A stretch of 64,000 bases of DNA from an uncultured Devosia sp. (GTDB lineage: Bacteria; Pseudomonadota; Alphaproteobacteria; Rhizobiales; Devosiaceae), in NCBI RefSeq assembly GCF_963517015.1, contig NZ_CAUQDV010000002.1, positions 372,001 through 436,000 on the forward strand. Reading direction: 5' to 3'. How positions within the stretch are numbered: the stretch's first letter is position 1; each line of letters begins with the position of its first letter. Shown piece after piece: positions 33,505 to 42,661 of this stretch. The translations under genes and the position numbers were made by a program. The notes below the pieces were generated by a model. It was not told where the DNA came from, ran no database searches, and worked only from the letters and a program-made list of their open reading frames with translations.

Positions 33505-35349
33505 TTGCCCATTCGCCAGTTGCCCGAAGATCTGATCAACCGCATTGCCGCCGGCGAGGTGGTGGAGCGGCCCGCCAGCGTGGTCAAGGAGCTGGTGGAA
33601 AATGCCATCGATGCGGGGGCCAATCGAATTGTCGTCACCACTGCTGAGGGCGGCAAGGGGCTGATCCGTATCGAGGACGACGGCCATGGCATGGACCGGG
33701 CGGACCTGGTGCTGTCGGTCGAGCGGCATGCGACCTCCAAGCTGGGCGAAGACGAGCTCGACGATATCCGCACGCTGGGATTTCGCGGCGAGGCGCTGGC
33801 CTCGATCGGTTCGGTGGCGGAACTGACCATTTCCTCGCGCACGGCGCAGGCGGAGAGCGGGCTCAAGCTCGAGGTCAGAGGCGGGGTTCGAACCGGCCCG
33901 GTGCCGGTGGCGATGAACCGGGGCACGGTGGTGGAGGTCAGGAACCTCTTCGGCAATGTGCCGGCGCGGCTCAAATTCCTCAAGACCGACCGGGCCGAAG
34001 GCGGCGCCATTACCGATGTGATCAAGCGGCTGGCCATGGCTAATCCGGGCGTGCATTTCATGCTCAATGGCAGCGACCGTTCCCCGAGCAACTGGCCGGC
34101 GGTCAGCGGCCATGGCGCGCTCGAGGCGCGGCTGGGCCAGGTGATGGGCGATGATTTCGCGCAGAACGCGGTGCGGCTGGCAACCAGCAGGCACAACGTC
34201 GTAGTGGCCGGCATGGCAGGCCTGCCGACCTATACGCGGGCCAATTCACTGTCGCAGTTCTATTTCGTCAACGGCCGCTCGGTGAAGGACAAGGTGCTGG
34301 TGGGCGCCATCCGTGCCGCCTATGCCGACTACGTGTTCCGCGACCGTTTTCCGGTGGTGGCGCTCTATATCGCGGTCGATCCGGGCGAGGTAGATGTCAA
34401 TGTCCATCCCGCCAAGGCGGAATTGCGCTTCCGCGATGCCGGGGCGGTGCGCAGCGCGGTCATCCGCGCGGTGGGCGAGGCACTGACGGCGGCGGGCTTC
34501 AAGGCTTCGACCAGCGTGGCCGAAGATGTGCTGGGGGCGTTTACGGCTCCGGCCTATGAGGTGGGATCTGCACCCGAACTGGCGGCGCCTGCAGCGTCCT
34601 ATAGTTATGCGCCAGGCCGCAGTGCCGGTTTTTCCGGCTATGACCGCCCCATGGGGACCGGCAGTGCCAATCCCTTTTCGCCCGCCTGGGGCCAGGGCGA
34701 CATTGCAGGTCTGAGCGAACCCAGCGCCCGGATCGAGGCGGCCGAACCGGCCCCTGCCCTGATGGAGTTTCCACTGGGCACAGCGCGGGCGCAGATGTTT
34801 GACAATTTCATCATCGCGCAGAATGGCGAGGGTCTGTTGCTGGTCGACCAGCATGCCGCCCATGAACGGCTGGTCTATGAGCGCTTCAAGGCGCAGCTGG
34901 CCTCGGGCCCGGTGCCCAGCCAGGCGCAGTTGATCCCGCTGGTGGTCGAACTGCCGGAAGAGGATTGTTCGCGGCTCGAAGACGCTGCCGCCGAGCTCGA
35001 GCGCTTCGGGCTTCATCTCGAACGCTTCGGCCCGCGGGCCGTGGCTGTGCGCGAGACCCCTGCCCTGCTCGGCAGTTCCGACATCGAGGGCCTGGTCCGC
35101 GACGTCGCCGACGGTCTGGCCGAATGGGACAGCATTGCCGCCGTCAGCGACCGGATGGAGGCGATCATCGCCCGCATGGCCTGCCATGGCTCGGTGCGCT
35201 CGGGGCGACGGCTGCGGGTGGACGAGATGAACGCGCTGTTGCGCGACATGGAGGCGACGCCCCATTCGGGACAGTGCATCCATGGCCGGCCGACCTATGT
35301 CGAGCTCAAGAAGAAAGACATCGAACGGCTGTTTGGCCGCAGCCGATAG
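33505..35349 (+). CDS. mutL: DNA mismatch repair protein MutL
   Basis: A 614-residue GHKL ATPase that couples MutS mismatch recognition to downstream repair. N-terminal motifs: ELVENAIDAGA (catalytic Glu and Mg-binding Asn), DDGHGMDRADL, HATSK and TLGFRGEALASIGSV. After a Pro/Gly-rich linker (about 330-420) the C-terminal dimerisation domain begins near FDNFIIAQNGEGLLLVDQHA. DQHAAHERLVYE resembles the endonuclease-site region of MutL proteins that nick DNA. The start is a TTG at 33505 with AGGAGA seven bases upstream. Confidence 0.96.
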   Translation: MPIRQLPEDLINRIAAGEVVERPASVVKELVENAIDAGANRIVVTTAEGGKGLIRIEDDGHGMDRADLVLSVERHATSKLGEDELDDIRTLGFRGEALASIGSVAELTISSRTAQAESGLKLEVRGGVRTGPVPVAMNRGTVVEVRNLFGNVPARLKFLKTDRAEGGAITDVIKRLAMANPGVHFMLNGSDRSPSNWPAVSGHGALEARLGQVMGDDFAQNAVRLATSRHNVVVAGMAGLPTYTRANSLSQFYFVNGRSVKDKVLVGAIRAAYADYVFRDRFPVVALYIAVDPGEVDVNVHPAKAELRFRDAGAVRSAVIRAVGEALTAAGFKASTSVAEDVLGAFTAPAYEVGSAPELAAPAASYSYAPGRSAGFSGYDRPMGTGSANPFSPAWGQGDIAGLSEPSARIEAAEPAPALMEFPLGTARAQMFDNFIIAQNGEGLLLVDQHAAHERLVYERFKAQLASGPVPSQAQLIPLVVELPEEDCSRLEDAAAELERFGLHLERFGPRAVAVRETPALLGSSDIEGLVRDVADGLAEWDSIAAVSDRMEAIIARMACHGSVRSGRRLRVDEMNALLRDMEATPHSGQCIHGRPTYVELKKKDIERLFGRSR

Positions 35350-35356
35350 GACCCAC

Positions 35357-36910
35357 ATGACCAGCGGAATTCACCACGTCACCCTTATCACCGGCAATGT
35401 TCAGGCCAATGTCGATTTCTATGTCGGCTTCCTCGGCCTGCGGCTCGTCAAGCGCACCGGCGGCTATGAGGATGCGCGGCAGCTGCATCTGTTTTACGGC
35501 GACTACAATGCCGAGCCCGGCTCGCTGATCACCTTCCTCGTCTGGGAGGGCGGCGGGCGCGGCCAGGCCGGCGCGGGACAGGTGAGCGAATTGGCGCTGG
35601 CGATCGACCCATCCTCGATCGGCTTCTGGCTGGAGCGCGCACTGCGTCATCAGGTCCAGGTCGAGGGAACGGCACAGGAATTTGGCGAACCCATACTGCG
35701 CCTGCGCGACCCCGATGGCGTGATGATCAAGCTCGTCGGCGCTGCGCTGCCCGTGCTGGACATGCCGGAGAGCGATGTTCCGGCCGAGCATGCCATACGG
35801 CGCATTCGCGGGGTGACGCTTCTGTCGGAGGTGCAAGAGGAGACCGTGGGCTTCCTTCGCCAGTACTTCGGCTTCCGCTCCGGGGTGGCCGAAGGCCCGA
35901 TCCAGCGCATGGTGTCCGATGTCGGCGATGTGCTCGATATCCGCGATGCCTCCGGCTTCTGGCCCGGCGCGCCGGGTACGGGTACGGCCGACCATGTGGC
36001 GGTGCGCGCCACGGACGCGGCAGAGGTCGAGGCAGTGGAGCGGGCCTTGCGCCAGCGAAACTCCAGCCTCACGAACCTTCATGACCGCAACTATTTCACC
36101 TCGCTCTATGTGCGCGAGCCGGGTGGCGTGTTGATTGAAATGGCCAGCGACGGTCCTGGCTTTACCAAGGACGAGAGCGTGGCAGCCCTGGGCACCACCC
36201 TGTTTGTGCCACCCGATGAGCAGGACAAGGCCGAGGACATCAAGGTCATGCTGCCGCAGTTCGGCCTGCCGGGCGGCGAGCGCGTGGTCTATCGCGACCT
36301 GATCTACACGCATCGCTTCCATACACCCACAGCACCCAGCACCCGCACGCTGATGCTGATGCATGGCACAGGCGGCGACGAGGCCGACCTGATGCCCCTG
36401 GCGCGTCGTGCCGATCCGCATGCCACCCTGCTTGGTCTGCGCGGCCGCAGCACCGAGGAAGGCACGCAGCGCTGGTTCCGCAGCCTTGGACCCTGGATTT
36501 TCGACCAGAAGGACATCGCCTTCGAATCCGGCGCGCTTGCCGCGTTCCTGGAGGAAACGCGCAGCGCCTACGGGCTCGACACCGAGCAGATGGTGGGTCT
36601 CGGCTATTCCAATGGCGCCAATTTCCTCGCCGCCGCCATGCTGCTGCAGCCTGAGCTCCTGATCCGCAAGGCAGTGCTGGTGCGCCCGGCGATGGTCTTG
36701 CGTGAGGTGCCTGTGGCTGACCTGACGGGCCGCCATATCCTGATCATCGCCGGCGAAAACGATGCCTATCGCGGCAAGAGCGAAGAATTGGCGGGGGTGT
36801 TGGAACAGGCTGGCGCTACGGTGGAGCTCGAACTGGTGGCTGGCGCGCATGAGATTACGCCGCGCGATGCCGAGGTGATTGCGGGTTGGCTAGATAGTAT
36901 CAATACTTGA
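35357..36910 (+). CDS. Fused ring-cleaving dioxygenase (VOC, MhqO-like) and alpha/beta hydrolase (MhqD-like)
   Basis: A 517-residue two-part protein. Residues 1-about 310 contain two VOC/glyoxalase modules of the PcpA/LinE/MhqO hydroquinone dioxygenase type. The likely Fe(II) ligands are His7 (GIHHVTL), His213 (ADHVAV) and Glu261 (GGVLIEMASDGPGF). Residues about 330-517 form a small carboxylesterase with LMLMHGTGGDEADL, nucleophile Ser418 in GYSNGA, GENDAY and His498 in GAHEI. In Bacillus the equivalents MhqO and MhqD are separate proteins of the methylhydroquinone response. I infer cleavage of quinol-type compounds followed by ester or lactone hydrolysis. The start follows the mutL stop by seven bases. 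Confidence 0.85.
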   Translation: MTSGIHHVTLITGNVQANVDFYVGFLGLRLVKRTGGYEDARQLHLFYGDYNAEPGSLITFLVWEGGGRGQAGAGQVSELALAIDPSSIGFWLERALRHQVQVEGTAQEFGEPILRLRDPDGVMIKLVGAALPVLDMPESDVPAEHAIRRIRGVTLLSEVQEETVGFLRQYFGFRSGVAEGPIQRMVSDVGDVLDIRDASGFWPGAPGTGTADHVAVRATDAAEVEAVERALRQRNSSLTNLHDRNYFTSLYVREPGGVLIEMASDGPGFTKDESVAALGTTLFVPPDEQDKAEDIKVMLPQFGLPGGERVVYRDLIYTHRFHTPTAPSTRTLMLMHGTGGDEADLMPLARRADPHATLLGLRGRSTEEGTQRWFRSLGPWIFDQKDIAFESGALAAFLEETRSAYGLDTEQMVGLGYSNGANFLAAAMLLQPELLIRKAVLVRPAMVLREVPVADLTGRHILIIAGENDAYRGKSEELAGVLEQAGATVELELVAGAHEITPRDAEVIAGWLDSINT

Positions 36911-36955
36911 TACCAAAACTTGACGACGGATCACGTATCGTCTACTGATACCAAA
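36908..36955 (+). promoter_or_regulatory. higBA promoter with repeated operator-like motif
   Basis: TTGACG (36920-36925) and TACTGA (36943-36948) are spaced by 17 bases, a good sigma-70-type pair, 18 bases before higB. TGATACCAAA occurs at 36908-36917 and again at 36946-36955, flanking the promoter and overlapping the -10 element. These repeats are candidate HigA binding sites for autoregulation. Confidence 0.5.
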
Positions 36956-36965
36956 GCGGTGCCGC

Positions 36966-37247
36966 ATGATCGGATCCTTCCGTGGCAAGATTGCAGAGCG
37001 GGTGGCCAAGGGCAAAGCGCCCAAAGGCTTTGCGGCTGATTTGCTGCGGCCGGCACAGCGACGGCTGGCGGCGCTGATGTCAGCGGTAGAGTTGGCCGAT
37101 CTGCGCGTGCCTCCCGGCAACCGGCTCGAAGCCCTGTCCGGCAATCGCGCTGGTCAGCATTCCATCCGCATCAACGATCAGTGGCGCATCTGCTTTCGCT
37201 GGGCAGACGGACGCGCCGAGGATGTTGAGATTGTCGACTATCACTGA
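36966..37247 (+). CDS. higB: HigB-type toxin (RelE superfamily, killer protein)
   Basis: A 93-residue RelE-fold mRNA interferase of the HigB-1 family. It has the typical C-terminal sequence SGNRAGQHSIRINDQWRICF (residues 59-78), followed by the closing EDVEIVDYH. The toxin cleaves mRNA at the ribosome when free. It precedes its antitoxin gene, as in other higBA loci and unlike most toxin-antitoxin pairs. The gap to higA is 12 bases. Confidence 0.9.
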   Translation: MIGSFRGKIAERVAKGKAPKGFAADLLRPAQRRLAALMSAVELADLRVPPGNRLEALSGNRAGQHSIRINDQWRICFRWADGRAEDVEIVDYH

Positions 37248-37259
37248 AGGAGCAAGGCC

Positions 37260-37565
37260 ATGACCATCCGGATAACTCCGCCCGTTCATCCCGGCGAATA
37301 TCTGCGTGAGGAGTTGCTTGGGCCTTTGGGCCTGACACCCTATGCGCTGGCAGCACGGTTGGGTGTACCGCGCACCCGCATCGAGCGATTGGTGCGCGAG
37401 GAAACCGGCGTCACGCCCGACACGGCCCTGCGGCTGGGAAGGTTCTTTTCGATGACGCCAGAGTTCTGGATCAACATGCAGGGACTTTACGACCTGACGC
37501 TGGCGGAAGCGACGGCAGACGAGGCACTGCGGTCCATCGAACCGATCACCCTGCCCGCCGCCTGA
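37260..37565 (+). CDS. higA: HigA-type antitoxin (XRE family)
   Basis: A 101-residue helix-turn-helix antitoxin with the HigA signature: PVHPGEYLREELLGPLGLTP, then ALAARLGVPRTRIERLV as the DNA-binding helices and DTALRLGRFFSMTPEFWINM. It neutralises HigB and should repress the shared promoter. AAGGAG precedes the ATG. Its stop lies two bases from the convergent edd stop, so the module abuts the Entner-Doudoroff operon. Confidence 0.92.
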   Translation: MTIRITPPVHPGEYLREELLGPLGLTPYALAARLGVPRTRIERLVREETGVTPDTALRLGRFFSMTPEFWINMQGLYDLTLAEATADEALRSIEPITLPAA

Positions 37566-37567
37566 TT

Positions 37568-39382
37568 CTACTGAAACACGCTCGCGCCCTTGTCGGCCAC
37601 GCCGACAAGGCTCCTGAAGCCTGCGAACAGTTCGCGGCCCATGCCGTAGTGCTGGCTGCGGAGGTCTTCGGTGGCGGGCGTGCGGGAGAAGAATTCCTTT
37701 TCGTCGCCGAGGAAGGTCAGTGTGCCTTCGTTGGCGTCGAGGCGGATCATGTCGCCGTCGCGGATCTTGCTGATCGGGCCGGCATCAATCGCTTCGGGGG
37801 TCATGTGGATGGCGGCGGGAACCTTGCCCGAGGCGCCGGACATGCGGCCGTCGGTCAAGAGCGCCACCTTGAATCCGCGGTCCTGCATGATGCCGAGCGA
37901 CGGCGTCAGCTTGTGCAGTTCGGGCATGCCGAGGGCCTTGGGGCCGGAGAAGCGGACGACGGCGATCATGTCGCCGGTCAGTTCGCCCGCCTTGAAGGCG
38001 GCCTGCAAGGCATCCTGGCCGTGGAAGACGCGGGCTGGCGCCTCGACCACGCGGTGCTCCGGCTTGACGGCCGAGACCTTGATGACCGAGCGGCCGAGAT
38101 TGCCGGTCAGGAGTTTCAGGCCACCGGTCGGCTGGAACGGCGTCTTGGTGGAGGTCAGCACCTTGGGGAGCGCCGATTCCCTGGGCGATGGTTCAAAGGC
38201 CAGCTTGTCGTCGAGCAGCTTGGCTTCGACCGTGTAGTTCGAAAGGCCATCGCCCCAGACGGTCTTGACGTCCTCATGCAGGTGACCGGATTCCAGCAGT
38301 TCCTGGATCAGGAAGCCCATGCCGCCGGCGGCATGGAAGTGGTTCACGTCGGCAACGCCATTGGGATAGACGCGGGCCAGCAAGGGCGTCGCGTCCGATA
38401 GATCGCTCATGTCGTCCCAGGTGACCTGGAGGCCAGCTGCAGCAGCAATGGCGATCAGATGCATGGTGTGATTGGTCGAACCGCCCGTGGCGTGGAGGCC
38501 AACCAGCCCGTTGACGATGGCCTTTTCGTCGATGACGTGGCCGACAGGCGTGTAGTTGTTGCCCAGCGCTGTCAGCGACAGCGCACGAACGGTAGCTTCG
38601 CGGGTCAGGGCGTCGCGCAGCGGGGTGCCGGGATTGACGAAGCTGGCGCCGGGCAGGTGCAGGCCCATGATTTCCATCAGCATCTGATTGGAATTGGCAG
38701 TGCCATAAAAGGTGCAGGTGCCGGCCGAATGGTAGGACTTGCTCTCGGCTTCGAGCAGTTCGGCACGGCCGACCTTGCCCTCCATATAGAGCTGGCGGAC
38801 CTTGGACTTTTCGTCGTTCGGGATGCCAGAGGGCATGGGGCCGGCGGGCACGAAGACGGCCGGCAGATGGCCGAAGGTCAGTGCACCGATCAACAGGCCC
38901 GGCACGATCTTGTCGCAGATGCCCAGATACACGGCGGCATCGAACATGTTGTGGCTCAGCGAAATCGCGGTCGCCATGGCGATGACGTCGCGGGAAAACA
39001 GCGACAGGTCCATGCCCGGCTGGCCCTGGGTCACGCCATCGCACATGGCGGGCACGCCGCCGGCGACCTGGGCCGTGGCCCCGATGTCGCGGGCGGCTTC
39101 CTTGATGATGTCGGGATAGAATTGATAGGGCTGATGGGCCGAGAGCATGTCGTTGTAGGACGTCACGATGCCAAGGTTCAGCGTCTTGTTGCCGGCCAGT
39201 GCCGCCTTTTCGGCGGGCGAACAGGCGGCAAAAGCATGGGCAAGGTTGCCGCAGGAGAGGACGGCGCGGTGAACGCCGGCTTCACGGGCGGCATCGAGCC
39301 GGCCCAGATAATCGCGACGTGTGTCGCGGCTGCGTGCCGCAATGCGGTCGGTTACATCCTGGATGGCCTGACGAACAGACAT
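37568..39382 (-). CDS. edd: Phosphogluconate dehydratase
   Basis: A 604-residue [4Fe-4S] dehydratase of the IlvD/Edd family, converting 6-phosphogluconate to KDPG, the first committed Entner-Doudoroff step. Cluster and active-site regions seen are VPAMCDGVTQGQPGMDLS, YLGICDKIVPGLLIGAL, CTFYGTANSNQMLME and LTDGRMSGASGKVPAAIH. The ATG at 39382 sits seven bases after AGGAG; the ATG two codons earlier is too close. It is the last gene of the kinase-zwf-pgl-edd unit. The aldolase gene eda is not here. Confidence 0.96.
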   Translation of the reverse strand: MSVRQAIQDVTDRIAARSRDTRRDYLGRLDAAREAGVHRAVLSCGNLAHAFAACSPAEKAALAGNKTLNLGIVTSYNDMLSAHQPYQFYPDIIKEAARDIGATAQVAGGVPAMCDGVTQGQPGMDLSLFSRDVIAMATAISLSHNMFDAAVYLGICDKIVPGLLIGALTFGHLPAVFVPAGPMPSGIPNDEKSKVRQLYMEGKVGRAELLEAESKSYHSAGTCTFYGTANSNQMLMEIMGLHLPGASFVNPGTPLRDALTREATVRALSLTALGNNYTPVGHVIDEKAIVNGLVGLHATGGSTNHTMHLIAIAAAAGLQVTWDDMSDLSDATPLLARVYPNGVADVNHFHAAGGMGFLIQELLESGHLHEDVKTVWGDGLSNYTVEAKLLDDKLAFEPSPRESALPKVLTSTKTPFQPTGGLKLLTGNLGRSVIKVSAVKPEHRVVEAPARVFHGQDALQAAFKAGELTGDMIAVVRFSGPKALGMPELHKLTPSLGIMQDRGFKVALLTDGRMSGASGKVPAAIHMTPEAIDAGPISKIRDGDMIRLDANEGTLTFLGDEKEFFSRTPATEDLRSQHYGMGRELFAGFRSLVGVADKGASVFQ

Positions 39383-39506
39383 GATCATGCTCCTGGTAAT
39401 GGGCACGTGTTCGCGACGGAGGGAGGGGATACCTCCATCGTGACAAGCGCCCCGTGTGCGGAGCCGCGTAGTGGCCAGAGCGGTCGATTGGGGATCGCTG
39501 AGGGGA

Positions 39507-40202
39507 CTATGGGCACCAATAGACGGTTACGGCGTGACCGGAACGCAGGACGGCGCGGATGGGCATGTCCTCGACGGGACCATCACCCAAAGCCGTGTCG
39601 AGCACGTCGGCCTTTTCCTCGCCTTCGATGTGAAGGTACAGCCCATCCGTGCTGAGGAGACGCGGAAGGGTAAAGGTTATGCGCGGCTCGCCGGCGCCAG
39701 GGGCGCGGATGGCCAGCGTGGGACCTTCGGCGCTCAGCGCCTCGTCCAGCGTATCGCCGCCGGGGAAGAAGCTGGCCGTATGGCCATCGCTGCCCATGCC
39801 CAGGATCACCGCGGCAAACTGCTCGGGCAGTTCGGCCAGCAGGGCATTGGTCTTGGCAACATGGGTCGCATCGGGTTCGTCGCCGCCCGAATAGAGCGGG
39901 AAGAAACGGGCGACGGCAGCCGGGCCCTGCAGCATCTTTTCGTTGACCAGCAGGGCATTGGAGCGGTCATTGGTCTCGTCGACCCAGCGTTCGTCGACCA
40001 GGGTCACGATGACCTTTTCCCAGTCGATGTCCTTGGTCTTGCCAAGCGACTGGAAGAATTTCCCGGGCGTGGAGCCACCGCTGACGGCGATCGCCGCCGT
40101 ACCGCGCTCGGCAATGGCGGTGCGGATGCGGTCGGCAACAGCCTCGGCCAGTTCCTTGGCGAGAGTGGGCTTGTCGGCGAAGCTGCGGCGTTCGATGGTC
40201 AC
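39507..40202 (-). CDS. pgl: 6-phosphogluconolactonase
   Basis: A 231-residue DevB-type lactonase hydrolysing 6-phosphogluconolactone. It shows the NagB-like fold motifs AIAVSGGSTPGKFFQSL, VDERWVDETNDRSNALLV, ILGMGSDGHTASFFPG and a C-terminal strand. The start is a GTG that directly follows the zwf stop codon (TAA-GTG), so the two genes are tightly coupled. The gap to edd is 124 bases. Confidence 0.95.
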   Translation of the reverse strand: MTIERRSFADKPTLAKELAEAVADRIRTAIAERGTAAIAVSGGSTPGKFFQSLGKTKDIDWEKVIVTLVDERWVDETNDRSNALLVNEKMLQGPAAVARFFPLYSGGDEPDATHVAKTNALLAELPEQFAAVILGMGSDGHTASFFPGGDTLDEALSAEGPTLAIRAPGAGEPRITFTLPRLLSTDGLYLHIEGEEKADVLDTALGDGPVEDMPIRAVLRSGHAVTVYWCP

Positions 40203-41684
40203 TTAGTTGTCGTCCTCATACCAGGTGCGGCCGTCGCGCTCGATCAGCGCGATGGCGCCACTCGGACCCCAGGTGCCGGCCACATAGGACTGTGGCGGTT
40301 CGCTGGAGCGGTCCCAGGCTTCGCGGATCGGATCGACCCACTTCCAGGCCTCTTCGAGCTCATCGCGGCGCATGAACAGGGCCTGATTGCCACGAATGAC
40401 GTCGAGCAGCAGGCGCTCATAGGCTTCCGGAGCCCGTTCGCTAAACGTCTTGGCGAAGCTGAGGTTCAACGGCACTTCGCGCAGGCGCATGCCGCCAGGG
40501 CCCGGATCCTTGATCATCATCAGGAGCTTGACGCCCTCGTCTGGCTGCAGGCGAATGACCAGCTTGTTGGCGCGCGGGGCGCCTTCGGCATGGTCGAAGA
40601 TGGAATGCGGGATCGGCTTGAACTGGATGCAGATTTCCGAAACGCGGCTGGCCATGCGCTTGCCGGTGCGGAAATAGAAGGGCACGCCCGACCAGCGCCA
40701 GTTCTGCACTTCGGCCTTGAGCGCCACGAAAGTCTCGGTGCGGCTGCCCTTCTTTTCGTCAGGCAGTTCTTCCTGATAGCCGGCAACCGAGGTGGTTTCC
40801 GACTTCACGCCCTTGTACTGGCCGCGCACGGTATTCTTGGCCACATCGCCATTGGTGATGGGTTTCAGCGCGCGCAGCACCTTCAACTTCTCATCACGCA
40901 GGGCGTTGGCGTCGTCGCTGGCCGGCGGCTCCATGGCCACAAGGCAGAGCAGCTGCAGCATGTGGTTCTGGATCATGTCGCGCAGGGCGCCAGATTCGTC
41001 GTAATAGCCGCGCGTGCCGGCGCCGACGCTTTCGGCCACGGTCAGCTGGACGTGGTCGATATGGGCGGAATTCCAGATCGGCTCGAATAGCGTATTGGCA
41101 AAGCGCAGGGCCAGCAGGTTCTGCACCGTCTCTTTGCCGAGATAGTGGTCGATGCGATAGACCTGATCTTCCTTGAAGATCTTGGCCACGCCATCGTTGA
41201 TTTCCATGGACGAAGCAAGGTCGTGGCCGAGCGGCTTTTCGATCACGACGCGCGCGTCACGGCGATAGAGCTTCTTGGCTTTCAGATACTCGGCGATGGG
41301 CTCGAACAGGTCCGGCGCGACGGCGAGATAGAAGGCGCGCACCACATTGGGATCGTCGCGAAGGGCCTTGCCTAGATCACCGGATTCATCGGGCTTGCTG
41401 GCATCGACCGGCACATAGCTGAAGATCTTGACGAAGCGCGCGATGACGGCCTCGTCCTGATATTCCTTCTCGACGAACTGAGTGACCGCATCGCGGGCGG
41501 CGGTCTGGAACTCGGCATCGCTCAGCTTGGAACGCGAGGCGCCAATAATCCGGCTCTGCTCGTCGAACTGGCCGTCCTTGAAACGGTGATAGAGCGCAGG
41601 AATGAGCTTGCGCTTGGTCAGGTCGCCCGTGGCGCCGAACACCACATAGTCGAAAGGCTGGACGGGAATAATACGGCTGGACAC
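40203..41684 (-). CDS. zwf: Glucose-6-phosphate 1-dehydrogenase
   Basis: A 493-residue enzyme producing 6-phosphogluconolactone and NADPH, entry to the Entner-Doudoroff and pentose phosphate routes. It has the nucleotide-binding VVFGATGDLTKRKLIPALY, the substrate-binding VIEKPLGHD and the catalytic RIDHYLGKETVQNLL, with C-terminal YFRTGKRM. It starts at a GTG with TAAGCCC upstream. It lies 41 bases after the sugar-kinase-like gene and directly before pgl. Confidence 0.97.
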   Translation of the reverse strand: MSSRIIPVQPFDYVVFGATGDLTKRKLIPALYHRFKDGQFDEQSRIIGASRSKLSDAEFQTAARDAVTQFVEKEYQDEAVIARFVKIFSYVPVDASKPDESGDLGKALRDDPNVVRAFYLAVAPDLFEPIAEYLKAKKLYRRDARVVIEKPLGHDLASSMEINDGVAKIFKEDQVYRIDHYLGKETVQNLLALRFANTLFEPIWNSAHIDHVQLTVAESVGAGTRGYYDESGALRDMIQNHMLQLLCLVAMEPPASDDANALRDEKLKVLRALKPITNGDVAKNTVRGQYKGVKSETTSVAGYQEELPDEKKGSRTETFVALKAEVQNWRWSGVPFYFRTGKRMASRVSEICIQFKPIPHSIFDHAEGAPRANKLVIRLQPDEGVKLLMMIKDPGPGGMRLREVPLNLSFAKTFSERAPEAYERLLLDVIRGNQALFMRRDELEEAWKWVDPIREAWDRSSEPPQSYVAGTWGPSGAIALIERDGRTWYEDDN

Positions 41685-41708
41685 GGGCTTAGTCCTTTAT
41701 GACGCGTT

Positions 41709-41739
41709 TCAGGCGAAGTTCTTGGTCAGGCGAAGTTCT
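41709..41739. repeat. Tandem 14-bp direct repeat at the kinase stop codon
   Basis: TCAGGCGAAGTTCT occurs at 41709-41722 and 41726-41739, a 17-base period. The second copy holds the last codons and stop of the kinase gene, so the tail including the stop has been duplicated just downstream. This is a recent-looking slippage event with no effect on the protein. Confidence 0.7.
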
Positions 41740-42661
41740 GCTTGGCGAGGATAACCGCGCCATGCAGCGGCTCGTATTTCGGCAGGGCAACGAAGCTGCC
41801 GTATTTCTTCTCGAGGATTGGGAACAGGCGCTGGCCAAAGCCGCCGACGATGGCCATGACTCCGGCGCCATGGCGTTTGAACCATTGCGCATAGGTGTCG
41901 ATATAGCCGAGCTCGATATCGAGCATCTTCTGGGCAACCGGATCCTGCTTCTCGAGATATTCGATGAACAGCGGCATCAGCTTGCCGAATTCGGCAGGGG
42001 CGCGGCCAATCAGGGCATCGTCGCAGCCCTCCGAACCATCATCGCTGATGATCTTGAGATCGAGCGCCGTGGCGAAGGCCCAGGCCATCACCGCCTGATT
42101 GTCACCGCCCAGCTGCTGGATCACGGCCTTGGTCAGGGGCGAAGTCTCGACGAGGCCATCTTCGGCCTCGACGGAATAGCGCATCAGCTCGCGACCGAGG
42201 ATGGCGCCGGACATCTGGTCGCCCGTGGGAAAACCCCAGCCGCCGGCTTGGTGGCGCTTGCCGTCGACAATCGACATGGCGGCAGAACCGGTGCCAACGA
42301 TGATGACGCCACCCTCTCGCCCGCCGAGGGCGCCGGCATGGGCGATGTCGATATCGTCATAGACCTTCACGCCGGCAAAGGGCCATTTGCGCGCAGTGAA
42401 TTCGGCGCGGGCCGAATCCATGCGGCCACCGGCCATGCCGAAGCAGGCATAGGTATTGGCGGTTTCGGCATAATCGATGCCGGCCGCGATGAAGGCGTCG
42501 CGGGTACCGTCGAGAATGGCCTTGTAGGCGGGCTCGCCGTCGTCGATCTGCAGGTTGGAGCGGCCGTTCTTGACCTCGGCCAGCGTGTGAAGATTTTCAT
42601 CGGCCAATCGGACGCGGCAATTGGTGCCACCGCCATCAACGCCAAGGTAGTATCTGGTCAC
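41726..42661 (-). CDS. BadF/BadG-type ATPase, N-acetylglucosamine kinase-like sugar kinase
   Basis: A 311-residue ASKHA-fold kinase. The phosphate-binding loop YYLGVDGGGTNCRVRLAD is at the N-terminus, the second nucleotide loop IIVGTGSAAMSI is near residue 120, and GWGFPTGDQMSG and VGGFGQRLFP follow. Family members phosphorylate N-acetylglucosamine or glucosamine. Its place at the head of the zwf-pgl-edd operon suggests it supplies a hexose phosphate, perhaps acting as a glucokinase or glucosamine kinase. That is inference. The start is a GTG. Confidence 0.82.
   Translation of the reverse strand: MTRYYLGVDGGGTNCRVRLADENLHTLAEVKNGRSNLQIDDGEPAYKAILDGTRDAFIAAGIDYAETANTYACFGMAGGRMDSARAEFTARKWPFAGVKVYDDIDIAHAGALGGREGGVIIVGTGSAAMSIVDGKRHQAGGWGFPTGDQMSGAILGRELMRYSVEAEDGLVETSPLTKAVIQQLGGDNQAVMAWAFATALDLKIISDDGSEGCDDALIGRAPAEFGKLMPLFIEYLEKQDPVAQKMLDIELGYIDTYAQWFKRHGAGVMAIVGGFGQRLFPILEKKYGSFVALPKYEPLHGAVILAKQNFA

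Noticed and set aside
39456..41090. 544-codon open frame on the plus strand opposite pgl and zwf
   Set aside because: Antisense shadow; both genes beneath it carry full catalytic motifs.
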